Assembly: GCA_002385745.1 (NCBI GenBank)
Contig: DGEC01000046.1
Span: 1 to 9,577 of the forward strand
Length of the DNA: 9,577 bases
DNA from: Firmicutes bacterium UBA3936
Lineage (GTDB): Bacteria; Bacillota; Dethiobacteria; Dethiobacterales; Dethiobacteraceae
Direction of reading: 5' to 3'
Shown here: positions 1 to 6,859 of the stretch, in pieces
Position numbering within the stretch: position 1 is the stretch's first letter
Layout: every line of letters starts with the position of its first letter
Notes under the pieces: generated by a model
Databases searched by the model: none
Told to the model about the DNA's origin: nothing
Seen by the model: only the letters and a program-made list of their open reading frames with translations
Made by a program: the position numbers and the translations under genes

Positions 1-1761
1 CTAAAGTAATTTTACACTAACCTTTATTTTTCTGTTTACCGCCCGGGAGGCCCGCTCTACTATTTCCCGTGGATATCCCAGCTGCTCCAGAATGCGGATG
101 GCATTCCAGCTGGTGGTAAGGCCGGGTTTAAGCAGGTAATCAAACTTCAGCCCTGCGCTTCCCACCTGTTCGCTGAAGTGGTACGTGGCATAAAGCTCAC
201 TGCATGTTTTGGCAATCTCCAGATCATGGGTTGCTATCAGGCAAAGGGCATTTTGTTTGGCCAGGTACCGCAGCAACTCAACAGCCGCCGGTATCCTTTC
301 CAGCGAGTGGGTGCCGCGGAAAATTTCATCTATTACACACAGGGAAGCAACTTCCTCTGATTGTTGCCTGATCATTTCAAGAATCGCTTCCGCTTCCGAA
401 AGAAAGAAGCTTTTGCCGCCCGGCAGGAAGTCGTCTTTGTTAATTGAGGTAACAATATTGAACAGCCCCCCGCGGTAGCCTTTGGCAAAGCAGGTGTAGA
501 CAGTTTGGGCAAAGAGGGCGTTAACGGCAATAGTCCGTAAAAATGTAGACTTCCCTGACATATTGGAGCCGGTTAGCACTACCCCGGGCCTTTCCAGATC
601 AATGGAATTGGCAACGGGATTTTCCAGCAGCGGATGGTATATTTCCTCAGTTTTGATATAGCTTTTGCCCGGCAAAAGCTGCGGCTCAATCCAGGCAGAG
701 GTGCCACAGCGCAGGGAGGCTACGGACAGCAGGGCATCAATTTCCCCAAGCAAGCTGTAAATCTGCCGGAGGTAACTTCTTCTGCGCAGGATAAATACCG
801 TGGCCGCTTCGTAATTACGCAAATCAAGGAGAAACAGGATATTCAAGTAATCATATAGTCCAAAGGGATCACTGCCCTTCAGGCCAAGCATTGCCGTCCT
901 GCGGACAAACTGCCTGCAGGCTGCCGAGGCTGACCGCAGCCTTTTGCTGTGGGCAGGGAGCTTCTTCCTGCAGATTGCGGCAAGCTCCCCGGCAGTTAAA
1001 ACAACTGACCGCAAGTAATGAATTGCCGGAAGACGCAGATTATGCAAATTTTCCTTTTGATTGCTGTAATAAAGATTGACGGCCAAGACCGGAAGCAGAA
1101 AAAAGACTGCCTTTGCCCCGATCAAGAATATGGATGCGAGAGCAATTAAAGCAAGGCTCGCCAGCACCGCCGGCATGATGCCAAGCCTTGCGGGAACAAT
1201 CTCTTCGTCCCAAACAAGGCCCGTAACAGTATCTGTTTTCTGCCTGCCCAGGGTCCGCAGGCAAAGCATAATTTTTTCCCGCAGTTCTTTTTCAGACTCC
1301 AGGGTGCGTATCACCTCACCGCGTTCCTGCAGTACCTTAATTGACAGCTGCGGCCGCTGCAGAAGATTGTACAGCACCTGCGCCCCCGGAGTAGTAAAAG
1401 TTCTGTCCACAAGGGAGTAAAGCAGTTCAAAATGCAAATCTTCCTTTGTCTGCTCGGAAATAAGACGCTCCTTTTGCTCAGCGACGGGGAAAAGAGCAGC
1501 CATTTTCCCAAGATCTGCAAAGTCCCTGTCCCGTTTTAACGGTTTTGCCCAAGTTACCGCTATTTCTTCTTTTAACAGCGCTATTTTCATTTTTTTATAA
1601 GTCAGAAAATAAAAGGGCAAAAAAGGTACAAGCAAAATAAAACCGTAATAATAAACGCTTCCCCACAGGTAAGCGCTGTACAGTACAGCAAAAAAAACAA
1701 AAAAAAGAACAACTGTTGCCGTAATCAGGCAGCTCCGGTAGAAGACAGCACTCCTCTGCAT
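1..1761 (-). CDS. Membrane-anchored MutS-like ATPase (MutS domain V family)
   Basis: A 586-residue protein, complete with ATG at 1761 and TAG at 1-3. The start is supported by GGGAGG at 1767-1772, five bases upstream. The C-terminal third is a MutS-type ABC ATPase: Walker A TGSNMSGKST (397-406), GGKSFFLSEAEAI (448-460), Walker B LCVIDEIFRGT (474-484) and H-loop ATHD (510-513). Residues about 100-380 resemble the helical core/lever region of MutS. Four hydrophobic segments (about 10-30, 36-54, 193-215, 218-231) suggest a membrane protein, unlike canonical MutS. It is much shorter than the roughly 850-residue MutS1, and I see no N-terminal mismatch-recognition domain with its Phe-X-Glu motif. 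The ATPase family is clear. A role in mismatch repair should not be assumed; the function of such membrane MutS homologues is unknown to me. It is divergent from the SCP2 gene and its operon partners, if any, lie off the left edge. Confidence 0.9.
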   Translation of the reverse strand: MQRSAVFYRSCLITATVVLFFVFFAVLYSAYLWGSVYYYGFILLVPFLPFYFLTYKKMKIALLKEEIAVTWAKPLKRDRDFADLGKMAALFPVAEQKERLISEQTKEDLHFELLYSLVDRTFTTPGAQVLYNLLQRPQLSIKVLQERGEVIRTLESEKELREKIMLCLRTLGRQKTDTVTGLVWDEEIVPARLGIMPAVLASLALIALASIFLIGAKAVFFLLPVLAVNLYYSNQKENLHNLRLPAIHYLRSVVLTAGELAAICRKKLPAHSKRLRSASAACRQFVRRTAMLGLKGSDPFGLYDYLNILFLLDLRNYEAATVFILRRRSYLRQIYSLLGEIDALLSVASLRCGTSAWIEPQLLPGKSYIKTEEIYHPLLENPVANSIDLERPGVVLTGSNMSGKSTFLRTIAVNALFAQTVYTCFAKGYRGGLFNIVTSINKDDFLPGGKSFFLSEAEAILEMIRQQSEEVASLCVIDEIFRGTHSLERIPAAVELLRYLAKQNALCLIATHDLEIAKTCSELYATYHFSEQVGSAGLKFDYLLKPGLTTSWNAIRILEQLGYPREIVERASRAVNRKIKVSVKLL

Positions 1762-2013
1762 TGTTGCCTCCCCTCCCCGTTAAAAAAACTGACATGACTT
1801 GATTTATTCTTTAGCACTGCCGGAAATTCCTTGTACATCGTCCAATTTTTTGCATTTAGATTATCCGCCGGTTAGCGGACCTTAAAGCGCTTCTTTGCTT
1901 TTGCAGCAGGGGACGATGGCCGGGGATTGAAAGCTGTTTTGGCAAAGTAAACTGAAGAATATTTTCTGCATATGATAATACACACTTTCCGCAAATATTC
2001 TTAAGAAGGGTTG
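1762..2013. promoter_or_regulatory. Divergent intergenic region between mutS-like and SCP2 genes
   Basis: This region of about 250 bases separates two divergent genes and must hold both promoters unless one gene is read from elsewhere. On the plus strand an AT-rich TATGATAAT (1971-1979) containing GATAAT lies about 35 bases before the SCP2 start and could be a -10 element, but I see no good -35 at the right spacing. On the minus strand a TTGGAC lies around 1840-1845 without a convincing -10 partner. A short inverted repeat TCCGC/GCGGA (1864-1868, 1875-1879) has no T-run. No gene, RNA or mobile element is recognised here. Confidence 0.3.
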
Positions 2014-2376
2014 ATGGCTTTGAACATTCCGTCCCTGTTGGATTTACTGGTCTCAAAACTGCAGGAGGCTCCTGCTGAATTAAATGATATTGACGCCGTT
2101 TTCCAGCTGGATATAGAAAACGGTTCGGTACAATCCTACCAGCTTACAGTCAGTGAAAACAAGGCGGCGTGGTACCACGGCAGGCCGTTTCCGGCCACCT
2201 GTACCGTCTCCATAAATGAAAAAGACCTGGATAAACTTCTTGCCGGCAGCTTAAATCCTAGCACCGCCGTTCTTACCGGAAGAATAAAAATCAAGGGAGA
2301 CCGCAGCCAGCTGCTTAAGCTGCAGGCAGCTTTGAGCCGACATTTTACGGACCTCCCTTTGATACTGCCGCTGTAG
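2014..2376 (+). CDS. Stand-alone SCP2 sterol-binding-domain protein
   Basis: A 120-residue protein made of a single SCP2-like domain. SCP2 domains form a hydrophobic tunnel that binds lipids, fatty acyl groups or other apolar ligands; in bacteria the ligand is generally unknown. The sequence shows the family pattern: an N-terminal helix (3-18), a beta-rich middle with VFQLDIENG (29-37) and AAWYHGRPFPATCTVSINEKDL (51-72), then LLAGSLNPSTAVLTGRIKIKGD (75-96), the characteristic 'small amount of ligand' loop and strand, and a last helix LLKLQAALSRHF (100-111). There is no signal peptide or membrane segment, so it should be cytosolic. I chose ATG at 2014 over the in-frame TTG at 2011 because AGAAGG at 2004-2009 leaves four bases before ATG and only one before TTG. 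It is a single-gene unit, convergent with the ABC permease 12 bases downstream. Confidence 0.85.
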   Translation: MALNIPSLLDLLVSKLQEAPAELNDIDAVFQLDIENGSVQSYQLTVSENKAAWYHGRPFPATCTVSINEKDLDKLLAGSLNPSTAVLTGRIKIKGDRSQLLKLQAALSRHFTDLPLILPL

Positions 2377-2388
2377 CATTCCTGTGTT

Positions 2389-3381
2389 CTAAGCCCTTAT
2401 TTCCTGGCGCATAAACAGGTAGTAGCCGATGGCAAAACAGACCAGCATGGCGGCAAATATGCCTACCAGATGCGGCCAGACAAGCAGGATGCTCTGCCCC
2501 ACGGAAAGGGGAGCATCAATGGCTCCTATTGCCTGGTCAAACATGACAACGCCGAGGGCCCTGACCGAAGGATTGAGCAGGGTAATGACCGCCTGTTCAT
2601 AGAGAACATTTGGCGTAAACCTGCCGAGCAGCATATTGAGCCGGATATTGGCCACAACCTGCTCCGTGTCGCTGGTACTGGTGACGGGATATATGGCATC
2701 GGCTATCATCCCGATCAGGAACACGGCAAACAAAGTCAAAAACAGCCAGATTGCTATTCCTGCCAGGGCTGAAGTTGCCGGCTGGCGGAATACAATAGAA
2801 AACAAAAGGGAAAGGGCATGCCAGAAGGAAATATAGACAACACTCAAAAGCAAATAGCAAATAATGCGCAGGACCTCTTCAAGGGTAGGGGGTATGCCGA
2901 AAATAATCAAACCCAGCGCACCTGTCAATATTCCCATTCCGAAAATAACAAAAGCCAGCACTAAAACCCCGGCAAGAAACTTGCCGTTAATCAGGGCATC
3001 ACGGTATATGGGCTGTGAAAGGACATGGCTCAATGTCCCCCTGTCTTTTTCGCCGCTGATACCGTCAAACCCCATTATCAAGCCAACCAGCGGGCCCAGA
3101 AAAGCTATGAAAGAAGTAAAGGAAAAGGGAAGCCGGGAACCGGCTGTTGTAAACAGTTTTAGAAAGACAAAACTGCTGTCCGCCGCTGACTTGATTTCCG
3201 ATGCTGCTATATAAAGAGATGAAAAACAGGCAACAACAACCAGGGCAGTCAGTATGAGAAAGCGTTTACCGCTTAACTGGTCGGCCACTTCTTTCTTCAC
3301 TACCGCTGCCAGACCGCTGTTGGCGTGTCTCAGATCGCTAAGCCCGGGCAGATTTATCTTCGGAAGCTCCATCTTCTTCAT
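2389..3381 (-). CDS. ABC-2 type transporter permease
   Basis: A 330-residue integral membrane protein and last gene of the five-gene operon. About six hydrophobic segments are visible (near 40-60, 90-105, 137-160, 172-195, 206-226, 297-323). It has the ABC-2 hallmark FDGISGEKDRGTLSHVLSQPIYRDALINGK (105-134), the cytoplasmic loop common to NosY/NatB-like permeases, followed by a large extracytoplasmic segment (about 227-296). It would form the pore with the upstream ATPase, probably as a dimer, and move an unknown substrate outward. A longer GTG-start reading at 3438 is possible, but ATG at 3381 has a perfect AGGAGG six bases upstream (3388-3393), so I use ATG. The start lies inside the ATPase gene, giving a 44-base overlap and probable translational coupling. 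Only 12 bases separate its stop from that of the convergent SCP2 gene. Confidence 0.9.
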   Translation of the reverse strand: MKKMELPKINLPGLSDLRHANSGLAAVVKKEVADQLSGKRFLILTALVVVACFSSLYIAASEIKSAADSSFVFLKLFTTAGSRLPFSFTSFIAFLGPLVGLIMGFDGISGEKDRGTLSHVLSQPIYRDALINGKFLAGVLVLAFVIFGMGILTGALGLIIFGIPPTLEEVLRIICYLLLSVVYISFWHALSLLFSIVFRQPATSALAGIAIWLFLTLFAVFLIGMIADAIYPVTSTSDTEQVVANIRLNMLLGRFTPNVLYEQAVITLLNPSVRALGVVMFDQAIGAIDAPLSVGQSILLVWPHLVGIFAAMLVCFAIGYYLFMRQEIRA

Positions 3382-4336
3382 ACTCCCCCTCCTTTTCCTG
3401 AAAATAACGCTGGTAGATGTCATCCAGGGAGAATTCACTCTGGCGCAGGTGAAGCAGATTGTAGCCGCCGGCTACTATTTTAGCAGCAAGGCTTGAGCGG
3501 ATGTCTTTTTTGCTTCTGATGATTAGCATCCGGCCTTCCTGTTTTACTCCCAAAACACCGTCGGTATCCCGGCATAGATTGATTAAGGCTTCGTCCAGCG
3601 GTTCGGCGCATACCTCCAGCCTCACTTTTTCTTTTGATCCAAGCTGGCTGCCCAGACTGTCAATGGTACCGGAAGCAATCATTTTCCCCTTGACGAATAT
3701 ACCGACTTTGTCACAAACCTCCTGTACCTGGTGCAAAAGGTGGGAAGCCAGAAGAATAGTTCTGTTATCCTCCTCCACCAGTTCCCTGATTAACTGCAAG
3801 AGCTCCCGCACACCTTTAGGGTCAATCCCAAGGGTAGGTTCATCCATGATTATAAGCGGAGGATCTTTAACCAGCAAATCGGCAATACCCAGCCTCTGCC
3901 GCATACCGCGGGAATATTCGCTTACTTTGCGGTGGGCGTCATTTTTCAGTCCTACACGCTCCAGTGCGGACATAATACGTTTTTCCGCTTCCCCGGGCGA
4001 AAGGCCGTTTAACTCGCATGTATAGCGCAGGTTTGCCTCCCCGGTCATATCCTGGTAAAAGCCGACATTGTCAGGCAGGTACCCGACAATTGATTTAACC
4101 TGTAAAGGGTTGCGGGTAGGGTCAAGGCCGTTGATTAAAGCTTTGCCTGCCGTTGGCTCTGTAAGCCCCAGCAGCATAAGAATGGTTGTGGTTTTACCTG
4201 CACCGTTCGGACCCAGGAGTCCAAAAATAGTACCCCTCTCTACCCTGAGATTAAGTTTATCAACGGCCACCAATTCTCCGTAATGCTTAGTCAGATCCTT
4301 TGTTTCCACCAAAAGCTGACCTGCTGACATGGCCAC
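3338..4336 (-). CDS. ABC transporter ATP-binding protein (ABC-2 exporter)
   Basis: A 332-residue nucleotide-binding subunit. Motifs in order: Walker A GPNGAGKTT (42-50), GYLPDN at the Q-loop position (85-90), signature YSRGMRQRLG (141-150, in the place of LSGGQ), Walker B LIIMDEP (161-167), D-loop LGID (169-172) and H-loop SH (198-199). Residues about 235-312 form the C-terminal extension typical of the NatA/CcmA-like group that energises ABC-2 permeases, ending in SEFSLDDIYQRYF. It hydrolyses ATP on the cytoplasmic side and pairs with the permease encoded next. GTG at 4336 is preferred to ATG at 4330 because GGGAGG (4345-4350) is eight bases from GTG but fourteen from ATG. Two bases separate it from the stop of the upstream gene. 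The tail after residue 312 is acidic and encodes the permease's ribosome-binding site. Confidence 0.95.
   Translation of the reverse strand: MAMSAGQLLVETKDLTKHYGELVAVDKLNLRVERGTIFGLLGPNGAGKTTTILMLLGLTEPTAGKALINGLDPTRNPLQVKSIVGYLPDNVGFYQDMTGEANLRYTCELNGLSPGEAEKRIMSALERVGLKNDAHRKVSEYSRGMRQRLGIADLLVKDPPLIIMDEPTLGIDPKGVRELLQLIRELVEEDNRTILLASHLLHQVQEVCDKVGIFVKGKMIASGTIDSLGSQLGSKEKVRLEVCAEPLDEALINLCRDTDGVLGVKQEGRMLIIRSKKDIRSSLAAKIVAGGYNLLHLRQSEFSLDDIYQRYFQEKEGEYEEDGASEDKSARA
3388..3393 (-). promoter_or_regulatory. Ribosome-binding site of ABC permease, inside the ATPase gene
   Basis: A perfect AGGAGG lies within codons for the Glu-Lys-Glu-Gly stretch near the ATPase C terminus, six bases before ATG at 3381. 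It is the reason for choosing the shorter permease start over the upstream GTG at 3438, and it places the permease start 44 bases before the ATPase stop is complete. Confidence 0.75.
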
Positions 4337-4338
4337 TT

Positions 4339-5517
4339 TTACCGCCTCCCATAGTTATGGAAAACCCAGTACACACCGGCACAAACGGCAAGAATAATTA
4401 CAATGCCCACGATCCCCCATAAAGTCGACGTTTTTACTGTAACCCTAAAATCGGCCTGCTTTGATGTTTCACTGGCCGAAGCTCTTAGGGTAAGAGCATA
4501 ATCTCCGGCAATGGCATTGGAACTGGCAGTTACTGTCGCAGTAATCTGCTGGCTTTCGCCGGGCTCAAGAACTTCTATTTCTTTGGGATCGTAGTCTACC
4601 GACCAGTCCTTGGGAGTGCTGGAGTAGAACTTAATCTTTTTGAGGGGGGCGCTGCCCGTATTTGTTACTTCCATGGTTATTTTTTTCTCCTTGCCGGCAA
4701 CCATATCAAAGTTCAGTTGTCCGGTAGGTGTGCTAAAAGCCAGTTCATAGGAGCCGCTGACAATAACTTTAAGCTCCGTTTTTGCCTCGCTGCCGCCGCT
4801 TACGGCATAGACCGGAATAACATACTCGCCGGCTTCAGCACTGGATGCCGGTTTTATAGTTACTTTCAGGTCTTTCTTTTGGCCGCCGGCAACTGTGATG
4901 CTTGCCACTTCCTGCTGTTCATAGGAAGGCATAAAAGTAACCTGCCAGCCGGAAGGAAGATCGGCACCCAGTGAATAAGTCTGCTCTTCACTTCCGTTGT
5001 TGGCCAGTGTCAGATTAAAGTTAAAGGTGGCGCCTGCCGAACCCTTAAGTTCCGAATACTGTGCACTGAGCTGGTCGGCTCCCATGCGGACTTTGCTTAT
5101 ATCAACATTAATCTTCAGAGTATCAAGCACGCTTCCGCCCGACAATGCGGAAACACTGAGAGTATAGTTCCCTTCTCCCACATTTTCCGGGATCCGGACA
5201 TTCAGGTTGGCGGACTCGTAGGATCCTCCCTTAACAAATACCTCGCTGATTCTTCTGCCCTGTCCCTTGCCTTCAATGTAGGCAATCCAGCCTTCAGGAC
5301 AACTGTCTATCCGCAATTGTACAACACGGCTTTGCGATCCACTGTTGTTTACATCCAGGGAAAAAGTAATCAATTCTCCGGCAGAAGCGCTGATACCGGG
5401 ATAGGTGGTTGAGATCTCAATCCCGGAAGCGGCAGCTGCCGGCAGTGACATGAATAATAAGAGCAGTAAAACTACGGAGACAATACGAAAAAGATTGTTT
5501 AGCTTTTCTCTTTTCAT
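4339..5517 (-). CDS. Secreted, membrane-anchored protein with three NEW3-type (COG1470-like) domains
   Basis: A 392-residue exported protein. It has a signal peptide (1-30: basic start, hydrophobic stretch 11-24, LPAAAA before the likely cut), then three similar beta-rich units (about 33-139, 145-254, 258-362), then a transmembrane helix (about 366-386) and a short basic tail HNYGRR. Each unit repeats the same plan: a 'G..~F~L~v~N~G' strand (LDVNNSG 54-60; LTLANNGS 169-176; MEVTNTGS 282-289), a P-x-x-W turn (PEGW 74-77; PSGW 188-191; PKDW 302-305), and 'G-Y-x-L/I-x-x-x-A' (GNYTL 116-120; GEYVI 230-234; GDYAL 338-342). This matches the NPCBM-associated NEW3 domain, an Ig-like fold seen in COG1470-type membrane proteins found next to ABC-2 exporters. 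The bulk should face outside. It may act as an accessory or substrate-contact subunit of the exporter encoded downstream; that role is inference. ATG at 5517 has GGAGG seven bases upstream. Confidence 0.85.
   Translation of the reverse strand: MKREKLNNLFRIVSVVLLLLLFMSLPAAAASGIEISTTYPGISASAGELITFSLDVNNSGSQSRVVQLRIDSCPEGWIAYIEGKGQGRRISEVFVKGGSYESANLNVRIPENVGEGNYTLSVSALSGGSVLDTLKINVDISKVRMGADQLSAQYSELKGSAGATFNFNLTLANNGSEEQTYSLGADLPSGWQVTFMPSYEQQEVASITVAGGQKKDLKVTIKPASSAEAGEYVIPVYAVSGGSEAKTELKVIVSGSYELAFSTPTGQLNFDMVAGKEKKITMEVTNTGSAPLKKIKFYSSTPKDWSVDYDPKEIEVLEPGESQQITATVTASSNAIAGDYALTLRASASETSKQADFRVTVKTSTLWGIVGIVIILAVCAGVYWVFHNYGRR
4345..4350 (-). promoter_or_regulatory. Ribosome-binding site of ABC ATPase, inside the NEW3 gene
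   Basis: The GGGAGG site is formed by the last Gly-Arg codons (GGG AGG) of the upstream NEW3-type gene, whose stop follows one codon later. It sits eight bases before the GTG at 4336. This arrangement decides the ATPase start and implies translational coupling. Confidence 0.75.
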
Positions 5518-5543
5518 TATTTCCCCTCCGATTTGTTGATGAT

Positions 5544-6200
5544 TTATTTTTTCAGCACTGCGGGAATGAAGTTTTCAATTTCCCGCAGTCTCAATTGCCC
5601 GTTGCCATTTTTTTTGCTGTAAACTTCACGGTATTCGAAAACATCATCACCGTCAAACCCGAGGATGCAAAAATAAATGGAGCCGGCTCCGTCAGTCGAG
5701 GAAATGACCACCAAATTGCCCCGGTAACTTTCCGGCGACAACACCGTAAGAGGCAAAAATTTACGTCCTTCAAAGGGATGTACGGAGATTACCTGCAAAT
5801 TGCCGCGCAAATCCCGCTTCCAGACCAGAGCCAGCAATGCATCCTCTTTTCCCGTCTCCAGGATACGCCATGTATTTACCAGTTCCAGGGGCTCTTTCCC
5901 GTCCAGGTCAATGTCCATTGCTTCAACTTCGGTAAAGCTCGGAACGGCACTTTGCGGACCGGTAAAAATATCCCTGCCCCCCAGCCGCAGTCCGGCCATT
6001 CCCAAAATAAGAAGGACAATCACTGCAGCAGCATAGACAAAAGAAGGTTTTCTTCGCTTCTCTTCCGGGAACATTCCACTTTGCAGGCGGTCCTGCACAT
6101 TGCGCCGCATTTTTTCAGTAAACCTGACATTTTTCAGGCCCTTTTCCAGAACATCGGGCAGCCCGGCCAGCATATCTTCATACTTTTTTTTGTTATTCAT
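5544..6200 (-). CDS. Putative single-pass anti-sigma factor
   Basis: A 218-residue protein with a charged cytoplasmic N terminus (1-52), one transmembrane helix (about 53-73, preceded by the basic run KRRK, so N-in) and an outer domain of about 145 residues. Its place directly after an ECF sigma gene, with an 8-base overlap, and this topology are what one expects of a membrane anti-sigma factor. The helical segment VRFTEKMRRNVQDRLQ (25-40) may be the sigma-binding part. There is no HxxxCxxC zinc motif, so it is not a ZAS-type anti-sigma; the N-terminal part contains no Cys or His at all. The outer domain (MDIDLDGKEPLELVNTW... GSIYFCILGFDGDDVFEYREVYSKK) looks beta-rich, and I do not recognise its family. 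I chose ATG at 6200 over GTG at 6203; upstream GGTGATC (6205-6211) matches the extended anti-Shine-Dalgarno. The anti-sigma role rests on context and topology. Confidence 0.7.
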   Translation of the reverse strand: MNNKKKYEDMLAGLPDVLEKGLKNVRFTEKMRRNVQDRLQSGMFPEEKRRKPSFVYAAAVIVLLILGMAGLRLGGRDIFTGPQSAVPSFTEVEAMDIDLDGKEPLELVNTWRILETGKEDALLALVWKRDLRGNLQVISVHPFEGRKFLPLTVLSPESYRGNLVVISSTDGAGSIYFCILGFDGDDVFEYREVYSKKNGNGQLRLREIENFIPAVLKK

Positions 6201-6738
6201 CACTGATCACCCTGTTTTTCAGCAGTATTTCCCTGAGCTGCTGACGGGCGCGGTACAGTCTCACCTTAACCAGAGACCTTTTTACCCCTGTAATCTCGGC
6301 TATTTTTTCGGTATCAAACTGGTACAGATAAAAAAGGACAATTACCTCCCGATACTTGACAGGCAGCTCCATGACAGCGTCAAAAAGCGCTTTCTCTGCA
6401 AAATTCTGCAGAACCTGCTCTTCAGTATTAATACTGCTGGCCAAGGAATCACAGCTGAACTGCTGCAGGCTCAGCCGGCATTTTTTCCGGAGCCTGTCCC
6501 GGCAAAGATTCACAGTAACACGATATATCCAGGTATAGGGAACGGGTTTGCCCCGGAATTTAGCAAAGGAAGAAAAGGTGCGCAGAAATACTTCCTGGGC
6601 CGCATCTTTGGCTTCTTCACTGTCACGCAGGTAGGAATAAGCAAGCCGTACTACATGATCGCCATAACGGCGCATCAGATATTCCAGGTCGGGAACATTT
6701 TCATTCTGCTCGCTTCTCTGTTCCTTGGGATTCTGCAT
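6193..6738 (-). CDS. ECF-type RNA polymerase sigma factor
   Basis: A 181-residue sigma-70-family protein with only regions 2 and 4, the ECF layout. Region 2 spans about 19-87: YLMRRYGDHVVRLAYSYL (20-37), the core-binding DAAQEVFLRTF (45-55) and the -10-recognising YTWIYRVTVNLCRDRLRKK (68-86). Region 4 spans about 117-171: LPVKYREVIVLFYLYQ (125-140) and a helix-turn-helix TEKIAEITGVKRSLVKVRLYRARQQLRE (143-170) that reads the -35. A Ser-rich linker (90-113) replaces region 3. Start ATG at 6738 has only a weak ribosome site (GGTG, five bases upstream). It is the first gene of a coupled operon with its putative anti-sigma, an exported NEW3-type protein and an ABC-2 exporter. A matching ECF promoter sits just upstream, so self-activation is likely. 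Target genes outside this operon cannot be seen here. Confidence 0.93.
   Translation of the reverse strand: MQNPKEQRSEQNENVPDLEYLMRRYGDHVVRLAYSYLRDSEEAKDAAQEVFLRTFSSFAKFRGKPVPYTWIYRVTVNLCRDRLRKKCRLSLQQFSCDSLASSINTEEQVLQNFAEKALFDAVMELPVKYREVIVLFYLYQFDTEKIAEITGVKRSLVKVRLYRARQQLREILLKNRVISDE
6205..6211 (-). promoter_or_regulatory. Ribosome-binding site of the anti-sigma gene, inside the sigma gene
   Basis: GGTGATC pairs fully with GAUCACC at the 3' end of 16S rRNA, the region just 5' of the usual CCUCC core. It lies within the last sigma codons, four bases before ATG at 6200, and supports coupled translation of sigma and anti-sigma. Confidence 0.5.
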
Positions 6739-6772
6739 TTTAACACCGGCCTTTTTTCTTCCTAAACTAATA

Positions 6773-6798
6773 AACGTAAAAAGTCCCTTTCGGTTACA
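6773..6798 (-). promoter_or_regulatory. ECF-type promoter of the sigma operon
   Basis: Read on the minus strand, TGTAAC (6793-6798) is followed by exactly 16 bases and then CGTT (6773-6776). This matches the ECF promoter pattern best known from Bacillus SigW/SigX/SigM (TGAAAC or TGTAAC, 16-17 bases, CGT or CGA). Transcription would begin around 6766, leaving a leader of roughly 28 bases before the sigma ATG at 6738. Its location right before an ECF gene makes autoregulation the natural reading. No experiment supports this here; the evidence is motif plus position. Confidence 0.65.
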
Positions 6799-6859
6799 TT
6801 TTATTTATATCAAAAATTCCGTCCCTTTTAAAGAAGCCTTCAAGGGGCCATTTTCTACT

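Noticed and set aside
1864..1879. Small hairpin TCCGC/GCGGA as terminator
   Set aside because: Only five base pairs and no T-run on either strand, and it lies between divergent gene starts where no terminator is expected.
1856..2056. Minus-strand 66-codon frame across the intergenic region
   Set aside because: It overlaps the start of the SCP2 gene, resembles nothing I know and has low-complexity-free but unconvincing composition; treated as chance.
3382..3438. Longer permease with GTG start at 3438 (19 extra residues)
   Set aside because: The ATG at 3381 has a perfect AGGAGG six bases upstream; the extra N-terminal stretch lies wholly inside the ATPase gene in another frame and does not look like permease sequence.
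5544..6200. Zinc-binding (ZAS) anti-sigma domain
   Set aside because: No HxxxCxxC motif; no Cys or His in the cytoplasmic part.
5595..6765. Two long plus-strand open frames (203 and 221 codons) opposite the sigma and anti-sigma genes
   Set aside because: They are antisense shadows: the minus-strand frames have clear sigma domains and coupled starts, while the plus-strand translations show no family features.
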